Origin: Tuctoria greenei
Taxonomy: Eukaryota; Streptophyta; Magnoliopsida; Poales; Poaceae
NCBI GenBank assembly: GCA_036927565.1
Contig: JAYESD010000009.1
Location: 152,046,929 to 152,110,928 of the forward strand
DNA: 64,000 nt
Reading direction: 5' to 3'
The position numbers and the translations under genes were made by a program. Of this stretch, positions 41,814 to 53,767 are shown piece by piece. Position 1 is the stretch's first letter, and each line of letters starts with the position of its first letter. The notes under the pieces are model-generated. The model worked only from the letters and a program-made list of their open reading frames with translations. It made no database searches and was not told where the DNA came from.

Positions 41814-42682
41814 TGTCGGAGTTTGGTTCCGACAATTTTCCCGGTACTACCGTTGGTAGCCCATAGAGTTTGTAGTTCGGTTGTGGGCGCGTAGAGATTC
41901 AAAACAAGGTGAAGAGTTGGCACAGGGATTTACGTGGTTCGGGCTGCCTGAGCGTAATATCCTACTCCACGGGTGTGTTTTGTTGTTGTATTGAACACTT
42001 GAGTGTGAGATACTAGAGCATCCTGAGCGCTTGTGTCGCGTGAGTCAGGAGTCTAGAGATAGTGTGTAGCCCCCTTTGTGTATCGCTCGATCAGTCCTTT
42101 TATAGTATAAGGACTGGTCGTTACATCGTTAGCCTGGCCCAACATGTGGCCCTGGCGGTTACTGATGCTAAATACACAATTAATGAGCTTAATTACCCTT
42201 AATAGTGTGGTAACGCCCTTTGATGGTGGTGTTACTGGTATTAAGGGCCCTTCGATCATATGTCATAAAGATAACATTAATGACACATAATCGAGTCTTG
42301 TAGCTTTAATGTCCCTTGAAGGTCCGAGCCATTGGAGGTCTGCCAATCAGCCTGTTAAAGTCGAAGGTCCGACGGTTGGACGTGTGGCAGCTATGGAGCT
42401 TACCGTCTTGGACGAATAGGTCCAGTGCTGTTGTACACGTGTTAGTACCAGAGCTTCCCTCTATCGGGGGTGCCACATAGGTACCTAGCTGGATCATTCC
42501 CATGTAGGGATTGTAGCTCCGGGTTTATGATACACGTGGCGGCACCGGGACTAACCATAGAAGGGAGGCAGGTCCGGTTCCATATGACACGTGGGGCCTT
42601 CGGAGGTCTTCAACTTAGATAGGTGAAGTTCCTTTGCACTCTTTGCAGTCTCAAGGGGTATCCGGTACGCAGGGTACCGATA
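41814..42682 (-). repeat. T2r 3' LTR (869 bp)
   Basis: Inverted, it starts TATCGGTACCC (one substitution from TGTCGG) and ends CCAAACTCCGACA. Its internal order matches the T2f LTR, including ACCAACGGTAGTA near the right end and the ACTATAAAAGGAC TATA box. The plus-strand side is followed by GTGGCCCCCTGAGCCCACC, the complement of the polypurine tract. Confidence 0.88.
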
Positions 42683-43221
42683 GTGGCCCCCTGAGCCCAC
42701 CTCTAGGAGAGACCTTTTGGATTAGGTCATTCTGCCGGAGGTGGGTCCATCTTTCAATTTCCGCGCCGTGTCTTCAAGGGTTTTTGGATGTGTCGTTGAG
42801 GTGGTGGTTCGCAGTTAAACCATCGCCGCGTGGCATATCCGGGATGCGGCATGTGATATCTATGCGTGCGGATTTCACGCAATTGAAGGTCGTCGGTTCT
42901 CAATACGAAAAACATATTGGTACCGCGCGCCTTGTCAGGCTGCCGCCCTTGGGTTTCCCGCCTCTCATGATGACAACTGTTCGCCTGGGGTAAGGACCTC
43001 AACTTCATCATCGGGGTGACCCCGGGCCTCCTTATCATCGGCAGGGTGATGTTTTTGAATTGTATCGTTGGCTCCTCTGCGGTTTCCATCCAGGCGTTGC
43101 AGGGGCTTACTTAAGAAGGAAAGCGTGCACCGTTTGGGGATTCCTTACGCCTTCATTTGAACTTGCGCTCAAATCCTCCAAACTTTTGCTTGCTTTTCCT
43201 CTCTCGCCACGCTGTGCTGCG
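42683..43221 (+). promoter_or_regulatory. Upstream side of the T2r antisense gene
   Basis: It corresponds to 11913-12448 of T1, inverted. It includes the tract next to the LTR and conserved blocks CCGGAGGTGGGTCCATC, CATCGCCGCGTGGCATATCC and GATTTCACGCAATTGAAGG. No separate gene is supported. Promoter function for the antisense gene is inferred from position. Confidence 0.45.
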
Positions 43222-44556
43222 ATGAAGTTGGGACTTCCCAAGATCCGCATTGGGAGCAAGAAGGAGTTGTCTAGGGTCCGAACCTACATGGGATGGTCCA
43301 GTGACTCCTTCGACAATGACATTCGTTGCGGCAAGCTTCCCTTCGAGAAGGAGCGAGCCGGAGATATGGTGTACTTCCTTGGGTACGCCATGGCGGATTT
43401 CATCCCGCCTTTCTCCACTTTATTTCTGATGCTGCTAGATTTATATGGTCTATAGCTCCACCATCTGGGCCCCCACTCAATCTTGCTGGTGGCGACTTTC
43501 GTGGAGTTGTTCCAGAATTTTTTCACTGTCCATCCGACCGGGAAGAGTGATGAGTTCATCGGCTTCTACTACTTCATGAAGCGGACCCCCCCCCTCAAGT
43601 ACTTGAGGTCCTTTCCTTCCAGCAAGTGGGACGATTGGAATAAAGACTGGTTGGTCATCACCGTGGAGGGACACGAGAAGCTGGAACTGCCTGAAGGCCT
43701 CCCCCGCGTCGACACTGACACTTTTAGTGACGTGTTGGAGCTGTCGAGGGAGTACAGGCCCATTCTGGACAGAATCCAGAAGTGTGTCGAAGGTGGGGTG
43801 ACCCCCAGATTGTCTTCGGCAACTTCTTGACGAATAGGTGGGCCCCGCTGAGGGCTAGGAGCCGGCTTGCCTGGGCCTTCAATAGTGAGATGGATACCAA
43901 CCGCATTGAGGTCGGATTGGACACCAACTTAATCGGTGAAGCCTTGAAGACCCATCTCAATAAGTTCTAGCCTGGGAACATCGGCCCTGGCGACGTGTCT
44001 ATACCGACGGCCTTCCTTCCTCTGAATATGATACCAGAGGAGTGCAGAGAGCTCCTGAGGAAGATGCCGCTGTTGGACAACTTGGGCCTGATGGAAAGGC
44101 GATCAATCTCTGGGGTGGCGATCCCCGGAGCTTCAGAGGGTGGATCCGCTCCCGCCCCGAAGCCAAGAGTTGAAGTCGTAGGCAAGGGCAAGGAGTTGGC
44201 CGAGCCCTCGAGCCGCAAGAGGAAGTTGAAGCATGCTGACGGGAGGTCCGTCAGACCTGCTCCTTCCACGACAGCTCCTTCCACTCGGCGGAGGAGGTCT
44301 TCGACGGCGGCAACCACTCCAGCATCGACATCTCCCCGGGACGCCAGCTCCAGCCATGTGGCTCCAGTACCAGGGCCAACTGAGGGCTCTAGGTCCGAGG
44401 GTCCTTCCCGGTCGAGGGAGGCCTCAACCAAGACATCGCTGACGGCGGGAGCAAGCTTCGGGAACCTTCTAGAGCTACCATGCTAGTGGTGACAGGGTCC
44501 AATCCTGGGCGTCCGGTGAAGAGGTTCCGCGCTAGCTGGAGTGGAAGCCTTCCAAG
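43222..44556 (+). pseudogene. T2r antisense gene, first exon (Transposase_28-like)
   Basis: It starts MKLGLPKIRIGSKKELSRVR. It then has MGWSSDSFDNDI, LPFEKERAGDMVYFLGYAM, VELFQNFFTVHPTGKSDEFI, GFYYFMKR, FPSSKWDDWNKDWLVI and FLTNRWAPLRARSRLAWAFN, co-linear with 11912-10531 of T1. It ends in a basic/Ser-Pro tract (SRKRKLKHADGRSVRPA). TAG at 43453-43455 replaces the CAG codon of T1, frame slips occur near 43820 and 44480, and the donor CCAAG|GTAAGT ends it at 44556. Expression from the plus strand here means antisense to the element's own gag-pol. Confidence 0.75.
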
Positions 44557-44634
44557 GTAAGTTTGATTTTTTACCTCAGTTGATTGTTTTTGTTGTAATA
44601 ATGTTTTGAGTTTCTTCGTCGTTCCTCCACAGGG
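44557..44634 (+). other. Putative intron of the T2r antisense gene
   Basis: GTAAGTTTGA at the left, T-rich interior, CTCCACAG at the right; same position and nearly the same length as 10453-10530 in T1. Conservation of both borders between diverged copies supports real splicing. Confidence 0.6.
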
Positions 44635-46578
44635 TACCCAAGAAAGGGGCTGAAGCTCCGGTTCCTGCAGCTGCTGCTGAGGCTGTGTAGGCAGAGGCTC
44701 CGGCTTCAATCCCAGCGCTGCCCCAGGTGGTGGCTGAGGTCGCGGTAGCCCCGACGCCGGTTGTCGTGGTTCTGGACCTCAAATCATCTCCCAAAGCACC
44801 CGTGGTAGCGCTGGACCACGGGAATGAAGATGTACCAGCAACACCAGCACCGGAGGTTGAAACTACGGTTTTGGATGTTGTGATGACAGACGCTCCAGCC
44901 CCAGAGCTAGAGGTTTTTGCTTTTTCGACCTTAGAGCCAAAGGTTGTTGAAGCCCCGACAGTGGAGCCGAGTGTTGATGAAGTTCCGGCGCCTGAGCCGG
45001 TTGTCTCAGAGGTGCCAGTGCCCGAGCCAGTGGAGATCGAAGCGCCGGCGTCCGAACCGGCGGTGGAGGAGGCGCCAGCACCGGAGCCGGAAGTGGCCTC
45101 AGCTCCAGGCGAATCTTCAACGCCTGCCCCGGAGGTGGTGGTTCCGGAGGTACCCGCACCTGAGCTAGAGCGCCAAGATGAAGCGACCATTCCTTCACCT
45201 GAGGGACCGGCTGCTGATGATCTAGCAGCGGGACCTTCGGAGCCAACTCCGGAGGTAGAAGCTTCCATGGCAGGACCTTCCTCGGCGGTGACCGAGGCTA
45301 TCCTGGAGGGCGGCCCTAGTGCCGCGGAAGCTTAGGGGACCACTCTTGTGGAGTGGGACCCGATTTTTGTTGTAGAGAACCCACTGGAGCCAGCGGAGAG
45401 GACCCAGGCAGGTTCGGAGCCAATCCCCCTGTCGTTGTCTATTAACAACGCCTGCTCCAGCCTTCGTCAAGAGCAGCTGGCCTTCTGCCACGACAGCAAG
45501 GCCCTCGAGGAGGAGCGCCAAACCCTTAGGAGGTGGCGCAACCGGCTCCAATTCGAGACCAAGCTGGCGCAAACCAGGCTGGATGACGACAAGGAGTGGG
45601 TGAAAAGGGAGAAGGCCCGGATGGAGTACTAGGGCCAGCTGCTGGACGAGAGGGAAAGCATGGTGCGATCCCTCGACAACCAGTCTCCGGCCATCCACGA
45701 ACAGGCCGTAGCTACTAATAATGCAGCAAATGAACGCCAAGAGAAGCTCAACGCCATCCACGACAACCTCGTTAGGCGTCGGGAGGCTCTTGAGGAGCGG
45801 GAGAAAAAGCTCAAAGATGAAGAGCAAAACTCCTGGAGCTGCAGGATGACCTCGTGAAGAGGGAGGAGGAGCTTACTCAGAGGCTGAGTCTGGGTGACAA
45901 GAGCCTCACGGAGCGCACCAAGAAGTTGGAGGAGCGCTGCGAGAGCAAGGAGAAGAAGTCCTAGCGGCGGGGACAGGACCTCACCAAGAGGAAGAACGAA
46001 GTTGCTGCCAGGGAGAAGAAAGTGCGGTGCCGAGAGAGAGACCTGGTCGATCCCGGAACAAGATCCACATCCGGGAAGAGGAGCTTAGTAAACTCGAAAG
46101 GCAGGTTGCTAAAAAGATTCAGCAGAACACCAAAGAGGTCGAGCGCCTTGCCCGGGAAGATTCGGATCTTGCGGCGACCAAGAGATCCTTAAAAGAGTTG
46201 CGAGGCTCAAGGGCTGCGGAGTCCCAGCAAGTATGGGATTTCCTGGGCAAAGCTAGGGACGCGCTGATGCTGCTGGGTTTTAGTCCCATGCGTCCGGATG
46301 ATCCGGAACTGGAGCTGGACCAGGCGTTATAGACGTTGAGCTCGGCGGGCAGCCAACTCTCCAAGATGGACGATGTCATCATGGACCAGTTGGAAACCGA
46401 AGGACAATCCCTGGCGAAGAACGTCGCAAAGTACATGCTGACGTGCTACACAAGCCGGGATCCTCACTTCCCACTAGACCCGGTGCTTGAAGGCCCCATC
46501 GACGGAGAGGGAGAAGCCGCCAAAGCCAGCGTGTCGGAGGTTGCCCAGAAGGTTGCCTCGTTCTTCCATAGGGTCTAG
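44635..46578 (+). pseudogene. T2r antisense gene, second exon (Pro/Glu-rich linker, coiled coil)
   Basis: After the acceptor: VPKKGAEAPVPAAAAEA; a long run of PEP/VPxPE units to 45330; LVEWDPIFVVENPLEPAE; SINNACSSLRQEQLAFCHD; then heptad-rich segments (LRRWRNRLQFETKLAQTRLD, REALEEREKKLKDEEQN, IREEELSKLERQVAKKIQQN). The end is FSPMRPDDPELELD and VAQKVASFFHRV, TAG at 46576-46578. Nonsense codons at 45333, 45630, 45962 and 46330 and frame slips near 45830 and 46050 mark decay. The protein would be a long dimerising rod; its job in the element is unknown. Confidence 0.75.
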
Positions 46579-47772
46579 GGCTTTCTTTTTGTAGCTCCCA
46601 CTTGTATTTTCTCTTATTTTCCTCAATTTTGTAATCTCTTGTCTCCAGATGAATGAAATCCAAGAATTTTATGAATTTCATTTTTTGTCTTCAACACCTT
46701 TGCCCCACTTGGCCCCCTGGTAGATGTACACAACTTGATTGTGAACATGTACCAAGAGGATGTAACAGTTGTTGAAGACTTGCGTGCTTCGAACTTGTAG
46801 AGCGTAGGTCCGAAGTCTTGTTGTGTCGACAGTAGAGGCCCCCTGAGGTTGTCAGAGGTTAGTAGCTCCGATAGCGATCACTGTCAGGTCGGAGCTTAGT
46901 AGCTCCGGCGGCGGCCACCATCAACACGTGGAGCATTGATAGCAGGTCCTCTGGGGTTGTTGGAGCTTGGTAGCTCCGGCATCGATCACTGTCAACACGT
47001 AGAGGTTCGACGGCAGGGAGTGTTCTTCCACCATCTTTTCTTCACGTTGATGGCTGACCCCTTGGTTTTGCCAGAACTTAGTAGCTCCGGCGATGCCTAC
47101 CATCAATGTTTGAAACATCGACAGCGGATCACCTTTGTGGGTGTCGGATCTTTGATAGCTCCGGCTTCGTCTACCATCATCATGAGATCTTTTATTTTTC
47201 CTGCACACTGAAGTCAAGAAAACAATAAAATCCATTTCCTGTCTATAACTCAATTGCGACTTACTATTCTCGAAAGAAATTTTAGATCGACAGTAATTCT
47301 AAATACAATCAAGCGCATTTGTTTGTTTTCTCATGGTCCGATCGTCTCTGGACTCGCCCTACTTCGGCCTGTCGGGGTGTAGGTAGAGTGGCGTACTTAG
47401 GGTGTTGGACCAGGCTAAATCGGTAGCACACTCCGGACCTAGATTGGCTTGGCGGCATTCAGGCGAGTGGGCCATTCAACAATGCTAAGACCCGAAAGAA
47501 TTAACAATGCAACTTGAATCATAAATGAGTTGTTCGAACCAAAGTTTCTTGAGAATTGCACAACTTTGTTATAAACAAGAAAGAGAAAAATAAAAAAGAT
47601 TGAGCCTGTATAAAATAAATGCACGTGGAGTGTGTTTTCACATAATGATGTCTTTCATTATAGGTCTGGGGTACAGGGGAAACAAGTACACTCTTAGGGT
47701 ACAGAACCAGGCTAAGTGTGTTGCATTTCTCGTTTGACCCAGGGTAGCTAGCTACACTTTTAGTTCTGAGAC
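46579..47772 (-). other. T2r 3' noncoding region with stem-loops
   Basis: It is the inverted counterpart of 7149-8481. It contains GGAGCTTAGTAGCTCCGG-type hairpins (about 46853-46910, 46969-46980, 47086-47095, 47150-47163) and the two CTTAG/CTAAG stem-loops (47381-47436 and 47678-47730). It ends at GTTCTGAGAC, directly against the T2f LTR. Confidence 0.7.
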
Positions 47773-48645
47773 TGTCGGTACCCTACGTACCGAATACCCT
47801 TTGGGATTGCAAAGATCACAAGGAAACTCCATCTACCAGATTTGAAGACCTCCGAAGGCCCCACATGTTAGGCGTAACCGGACCTGCTTCCCTGATATGG
47901 TTAGTCCCAGGGCCGCTACGTGTATCATAAGACTGGAGCTATCGCCCACACATGGGAAAGCTCCGGACGGAATACACCCCCGGACCTAACCCCAAACAAA
48001 GGGAAGCTTCGGTACTGACACGTGTCCAATAGCACCGGACCTACCCGTCCACGATGGTAAGCTCCGGAGCTGCCACGTGGCTAAACCGCCGGACCTTCAA
48101 CTTCAACAATCAGGCTAGTGGACCCCCAACAGCTCCGGACATTCAAGGAGCAATCAAAGACTTCAAGACCCGATTAAGTGGCATTAATGCCATATTAATG
48201 ACACACGATCGGATGGCCCTTAATACCAGTAATGACACTGTTAAGGCCCGTTACTAGGCTATTAAGGGTAATTGACCTCATTAATTGTGTATCAAGCATG
48301 TGTAACTGCCGGGGCCACATGTCGGGCCAAGCTAACGGTGTAACGACCAGTCCTTGTACTATAAAGGACTGGTCGACGATACACAAAGGACGGCTCCATA
48401 CCTCTACTAGACTCCCTGACCTAGACGAGCTTCTTCTTCTGGAGCTTCTTCTAGACTTACACGCTTAATACAACACCAACACACCCCGTGGAGTAGGGTA
48501 TTACGCTCAGGCGGCCCGAACCATGTAAATCTCTGTGTCCACTTGTCCTTCACCTTCTTGAATCTCTGCGCGCCCATTACCGAACTACAACTCCTCGATC
48601 TACCAACGGTAGTATCGGGAGATCTGTCGGATCCAAACACCAACA
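47773..48645 (+). repeat. T2f 5' LTR (873 bp)
   Basis: It starts TGTCGGTACCC and ends AAACACCAACA. A TATA-like box ACTATAAAGGAC lies near 48358-48369. U3 carries ACGTG cores (CTACGTGTATC, GACACGTGTCC, CCACGTGGC) and CCGGAGCTGCC/AAGCTCCGG words, as in T1. Confidence 0.88.
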
Positions 48646-48685
48646 GTTGGTGCGCCAGGTAGGGGCAGCGCCCGAGATTTCAAGT

Positions 48686-50486
48686 ATGGTGAACTCAGCT
48701 GCTGGATCATCCAACAACAATCCTGCTGTTCAATCTGCTGGGGGCAATCCCTCCAACATGCAGCAACCAGCAGGTGCCACGACTCCAGCACGAGTCATGC
48801 CTCCACTGCCACCGCCTGCACCAACAAATCAAGCTGGACAGCGTGACGGTGCATCAGCGTCAGTCACCGCATCGGCGAATAACAACAACCCTGAACATGC
48901 GCTCCATGCAGCGCGTGCTCTCCTCCAACGTCCACCACCTCCAGGTGCATCCCAGGGTGCAATGGAGGAGTGGAGGGCTGACGTGGAACATCTGGTTGCA
49001 GCAGCAGCCGACCACATCAGCAACCAAGGTCCTCCCCCTTTGGGGCGGGTCCCATCGCAGCACCAGACTGTGTCAGGCAGACTTGGTCCGCACGCTTCCA
49101 AAAACAGGAGGCGTGCTGCATCACAGCAAGTTACGTCGCTACCTTTCGGGGCGCGACGCACTCATACGGTAACCAGGCTTTCAACTCATGACCTCCGGGC
49201 AGAGCTTGATCGTCGTTACCGTCAACAGGACGGTCGTGTCCATATCGAGCATGCTCGCGAAAGGTGAGAGGCTCAAGACAGTCCTGCTCCCAAGGGAGTA
49301 GGAGGAGGCTGTTCAGCCCTGGCCGTGCACCTATGCATGGTCAGATGGCCACAAAAGTTCTGGCCTCACCTGTCGGATAAATTTGACGGGATTGTTAATC
49401 CCGCTGAGTTTCTCCAGATTTACTCCACTGCAATCCTTGCAGCCGGATGTAATGAGGCCGTAATGGCAATTACTTCCCAGTGGCCTTGACTGGGACCTCC
49501 AGGTCCTGGTTCATGAGCCTTCCTCACAACTGCATCAATAGTTGGGAGGAATTGTGCCAACAGTTCACCGCCAATTTCGGGAGTTCATACACCCGTCCAG
49601 ACACCAAACTGGACCTTTTGTAGTCGTGCAGAAGGGGGGAGAATCCCTGCGCTCATTCATCCAGAGGTTCTCCCAAGTATGAAACACTATTCCTTCTATC
49701 TAAAGTGCCTCTGTTATCGTGGCATTTAGATAGGGTGTACGAGATAAGAAGATGCTGGAGAAGCTGGAGATCAAGGAGATCACTAGCGTCACAGAGCTCT
49801 TCAGCTTGGCAGACAAGTGTGCCAAAGCTGCGGAAGCCCGTGAAATGCACTCCAAACCACCTCCTGAGGATGGTAAAAAATCCTCCAAAGGCGAAGCCAC
49901 TACCTCCGGGAGTGGCAAAAAGAAGAAAAAGTCCAACGGCAAGAAGAAGCCATCGACCGACACATCTACTGCTGCAGCTGCTGCAGCTCCGGGTGGCCGG
50001 GGGCCACGCCCTGAGAAATGACCTCGGCCGTCCTCTGAAGATGGTGGCAACTCCAAAGTGTGGTGTCCTATTCACAAGTCGAATAGCCACAACTTGGAAG
50101 ACTGCCAGGAGGTCCAAAACCTTGCCGAGCACTACAACAAGCGCCTGGAAGAAGTTCCTTTCTGTCAGAGGGAAGGAAAACAGAAAGTCAATGAAGCTCC
50201 GACTGAAGAGGAGTTAGGCTTTCAGGACCCTAAAAAGGTCCTGAAGGCTGTTTACACCTTCGTCGACGACGACTTCGACGTCTCCGACAATGAGCATCGG
50301 AAGACCATGAACACCATCTTTGGTGGTTCGTGGGACATCACCTCCCGCCGTGTCCTCAAGACCATGCGGCGGGATATGGCCTCAGTAGCTCCTACAACCA
50401 GGGCAGAGCCTCATCGAAAGTGGATGGACACCACCATCACTTTTGATGCTTCGGACTGCCCTCGGAACATGATCGGAGCTGGTTAA
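48686..50486 (+). pseudogene. gag: T2f gag
   Basis: It starts MVNSAAGSSNNNPAVQ and is co-linear with T1 gag. Blocks: ALHAARALLQRPPPP, DLRAELDRRYRQQDGR, FDGIVNPAEFLQIYSTAIL, SWFMSLPHN, NSWEELCQQF-like, LEITSVTELFSLADKC-type. A Lys-rich tract and WCPIHKS follow. TGA at 49265-49267 (CGA in T1), a one-base loss near 49466, another near 49618, and further stops break it. The last piece ends DASDCPRNMIGAG and TAA at 50484-50486, where T1 reads CAG. Confidence 0.82.
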
Positions 50487-50629
50487 CTACCTTTGATGGT
50501 ATCTCCGACCATCAATAACATTCAACTCCACCATGTAACGGTGGACGGAGGTTCGGGGCTGAACCTCATAAGCTTCGAAGCTTTCGTCAAGCTTCAGCTC
50601 CGACCTTCGGACCTTCGCCCTTCCCGACC
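50487..50629 (+). pseudogene. pro: T2f protease, N-terminal part (cut by Tekay)
   Basis: It reads LPLMVSPTINNIQLHHVTVD, GGSGLNLISFEAFVKL, QLRPSDLRPSRP and then hits the Tekay LTR. The protein continues at 61202 after the duplicated CGACC (50625-50629 and 61197-61201). Confidence 0.85.
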
Positions 50630-53496
50630 TGTAACACCCTCATTTTTCATGCATCATGCCCTACATGCACTCATATACATGTTTAACATTAGCCCACAAC
50701 AAGAGGAACGAGTTTAAAATCGATTCGGAGCATTTAAAATTTATTTGGAGCAAAACCGCACTTAAAACGCAGGAAAGTGCGGACTAGTCCGATTTTACTG
50801 AGGACTAGTCCGATTTCTCTCTGACTAAAAACGGACTTGTCCGTTTTTGCTGCGGACTAGTCCGATTTTGGCTCTGAAAACTTTCGGACTTGTCCGATTT
50901 TGTGCGGACTAGTCCGATATTCCATGAATCCTTGAAAATTTGCTAAGTTTCTGGACTTTTCCGGACTAGTCCGGTGTTCCAGCGGACTTGTCCATTTTTC
51001 CTTTCTGACTAAGATCAGACTTGTCCGATTTTTGGCCAGACTTGTCCGATTTTCTCTCTGGACGACTTCGGACTAGTCCGGTCCTGTCCGGACTTGTCCG
51101 ATATTTCGTGACTCCGAGATTGACCTTTTGTTTTACGACTTGTTTCTTGGGTTTCACGTCAAGTGGGCCTAGGGACGTCGTGCCCAACTCTTTTAGGGCC
51201 CATGTGGGACTCTAAACCGGCCTCTACTCATCCCAAAACTCGAAATCCATCTAACCCTAGCCTCCACCCCTATATAAACAACCCCACCCCTTGGTTTGAC
51301 ATCTATTTGCCACTTTTCCACCCACCCAAACCCTAGTTCGTGGGGAGCCACCATCAAGGAGGGAGGAGAAGATCCCAAACAAGAAGAAGAAGAGGAGGAA
51401 ACGAAGGAGGATCAAGATCTCCACCAAGTTTCGTCCTTCACCACCAATTCATCCCCAAGTTCATCACCAACCCTAGATCATCAAGATCCAAGTGTTACCT
51501 CCAAGTTTCTTGGTTCATTGGAGTTCTAAACACCTGGTATACCTTCTATTCTCTTTTCCTTACGAGAATTCAACCCCTAATCTCCAAACCCACGTCGATC
51601 TAGAAAACCCTAATCCGCTGATCTCGCAGAGTGCGGACTTGTCCGGTCCCAAGCGGACTAGTCCGATCTTTCTGGTTAAATTGTGTTGAATTAATTCTAA
51701 AATTTGATCTAATCGAATCCAAACCTGTATAAACTTGTTAAAATCTATTAGAACTAGTTAGTGATCATTAAAAGCAATCTAGTAACAAGTTCTACCTTGC
51801 ATTGCATCAATCATGCATGTCATGACATATTGAGTAATATTTGTACACTCTTTGATTTTGTTTTTTGTTTTGTATGTTTATTGTGTGGATTAGACGGATT
51901 TGCGCTAGAGAGTGCCACGGAGGATCTACAGCATCAAGAGTTTGAAGGCTTTGACCCTAATCAACAGCAAGAGCAAGGCAAGTGTCCTTGAAGCATATTG
52001 ATCCTGTTTTAAAATAAATGTTTTGTTTGCAAAACTGCATGCTTGTGTCAAATTGATGGGAATCCTATGGTAGGAAGTTTACTAGTTTTGTTTGACCACC
52101 CTTGTCACCTGGAAGTTATGGTAGAGAGAGTCGGGAAGGCTTTTTACTTTTTGCTTGGCTTAATCAACTGGGATGGAAAACAACTATACCAATCAATTTA
52201 TTTATGCATGGATGAGATTATGGTTAACATGAACTAGTTAAATATGGTATGGTAATGGGTGATCTAAGCAAGCCTGGTATGTGGATGGGTTGGATGTTAT
52301 GGTGGTTTGCTTGCTTTAGATCTAAGGACCGGTTCATGCGAGAATAAGCCAGGACTACAGTGCCACCACGAGGCCAAGTTATGGGTGCGGCGTAGCTGAT
52401 TAATTAGGGCTTTGCTAGTGCTGTTTGGACCATTGTGGATGCTCGGGGAAGGGGTAGTTGGATTGGGTTTGTTGATGATTGGTGGAACTACCCTGGGATC
52501 CGAATGGCTCAAGAGGGGGCCCTTGGTTGAAGATGTGCTCTGCGGGAGACATCGCCACCGGTGAAACCTCAGTGGGGTCTAAATAGGCTAGTAATCCCTT
52601 TGTAAAGGCTATTTTGTGATCTCTTGGCCACACACCAACGGAAGTGTGTAATGTGACCGACGGGTCATGGGCATAAGGGAGGTTCTTAGTCGCCGAAGGG
52701 TGATGAAATCACGAACACGTGGATAAAGAGGTACAAACTCTGCAGAGTGTTAACTAAAACTATCATGATAGCCGTGCTCCCGGTTATGAGCGCCTGGACA
52801 ACTTCCATGATTAGAGGCAAATTGGAATTTGGTAATGGTTATGGTTATGGATGGTTATGGATTAATTTCTGGTATTGAATATGGTTATTGATGATGGTGA
52901 AATCTGGAATTATTTATGATGGTAAGGAATTCAGTTTGGTATTATGGTATTATTTATGGTTATGATGGGTTTATTTCACATACTTATAATATATTGCTTT
53001 TCAAATGTTTTACCGTACTTTTCAGCACTTTACCATTATTATTGTCGTCATTTGAATCAGCCGCATGTCATACTTTCTACACTTGCTGAGTACGACATGT
53101 ACTCACTCTTGCAATCCCCCACCCCAACAGTTGCAGGTCAGGACTGGGATTTTAATGGCGATAATGCGGAGTTCTAGGCCGTGTCTACCGTCAGCTTTGC
53201 CTGTGGCGTTGATTGGAGCTGCGCATACATACCCTGTCGCTTATGCTGCATAGTTGCTTAGTTAGCTTAGTTGTTTAATTAGTTTATTTCCGCTGCATTA
53301 GTTGAACTTGTCATTAATATTCATTAGAGCTTGTATTCGAGGATTTAATGAATTGTGTAATAAGAGTACTTATTTAATAATTTGAGCTGTGGTAATTTTC
53401 TGTATATCCTTTCGTGATTGCACTCGTATATGTGTGATGAACATCCTGGGCACACATATGCGTTAGCTTGGTTCATTTTCGGAACCGGGCGTCACA
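50630..53496 (+). repeat. Tekay 5' LTR (2867 bp)
   Basis: A TATA box (TATATAAA) lies at 51271-51278. Upstream (50777-51110) is a cluster of GGACTAGTCC and GGACTTGTCC palindromes, usually followed by GATTTT, with one more of each at 51630-51665. The long R/U5 part contains short open frames that are identical in both LTRs and probably have no product. A GGTTATGG-rich stretch lies at 52830-52970. Confidence 0.95.
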
Positions 53497-53767
53497 GATT
53501 GGTATCAGAGCCACAGGTTGACCGTAGGATGCAGCCTAGATAGAATGGACACTTTAGAGCACATAGGAGCACTCAGGAATCGATGTATTTTTGCTTGGGG
53601 TGCTGGTTGCTATATATATTGGTTGCTTGTGTGCTTAATAGAGGATTTTGGGATGCTTTAGCATTGCCATGTCCACCTAGGTTAGTGTAGCTAGTTGTTT
53701 AGTTTCATATCCCTTGATGCATATAGTTGGGGACGTTTTCTAATTCTTACCTACTGCTTTTCTTCAG
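53497..53767 (+). other. Tekay leader
   Basis: Untranslated leader of 271 bases between LTR and gag, containing the primer site. No upstream gene is supported. Confidence 0.75.
53500..53512 (+). other. Tekay primer-binding site (initiator Met tRNA)
   Basis: TGGTATCAGAGCC, complementary to the 3' end of plant initiator methionine tRNA, three bases after the LTR. Confidence 0.93.

Larger units (their letters stand above)
41814..47772 (-). mobile_element. T2r: Tat-lineage element, minus strand, 3' portion
   Basis: Read right to left it carries the 3' noncoding region (47772-46579), the antisense gene (which therefore appears on the plus strand), the polypurine tract and the 3' LTR. The LTR border at 41814 interrupts integrase of G (flank GACAA, 41809-41813). 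The rest of the element (pol, gag, 5' LTR) should lie beyond T2f, which entered at 47773. It is the same family as T1. Confidence 0.85.

Noticed and set aside
41814..48645. A single large inverted-repeat element formed by the two LTRs 41814-42682 and 47773-48645
   Set aside because: The inner sequence matches the 3' part of T1 in one orientation only, and gag and pol follow the plus-strand LTR; two separate insertions explain it better.
50966..53253. Short frames in the Tekay LTRs, identical at 58666-60953
   Set aside because: Identity is explained by the youth of the two LTRs; the frames overlap on both strands and show no domain, so conservation says nothing about coding.
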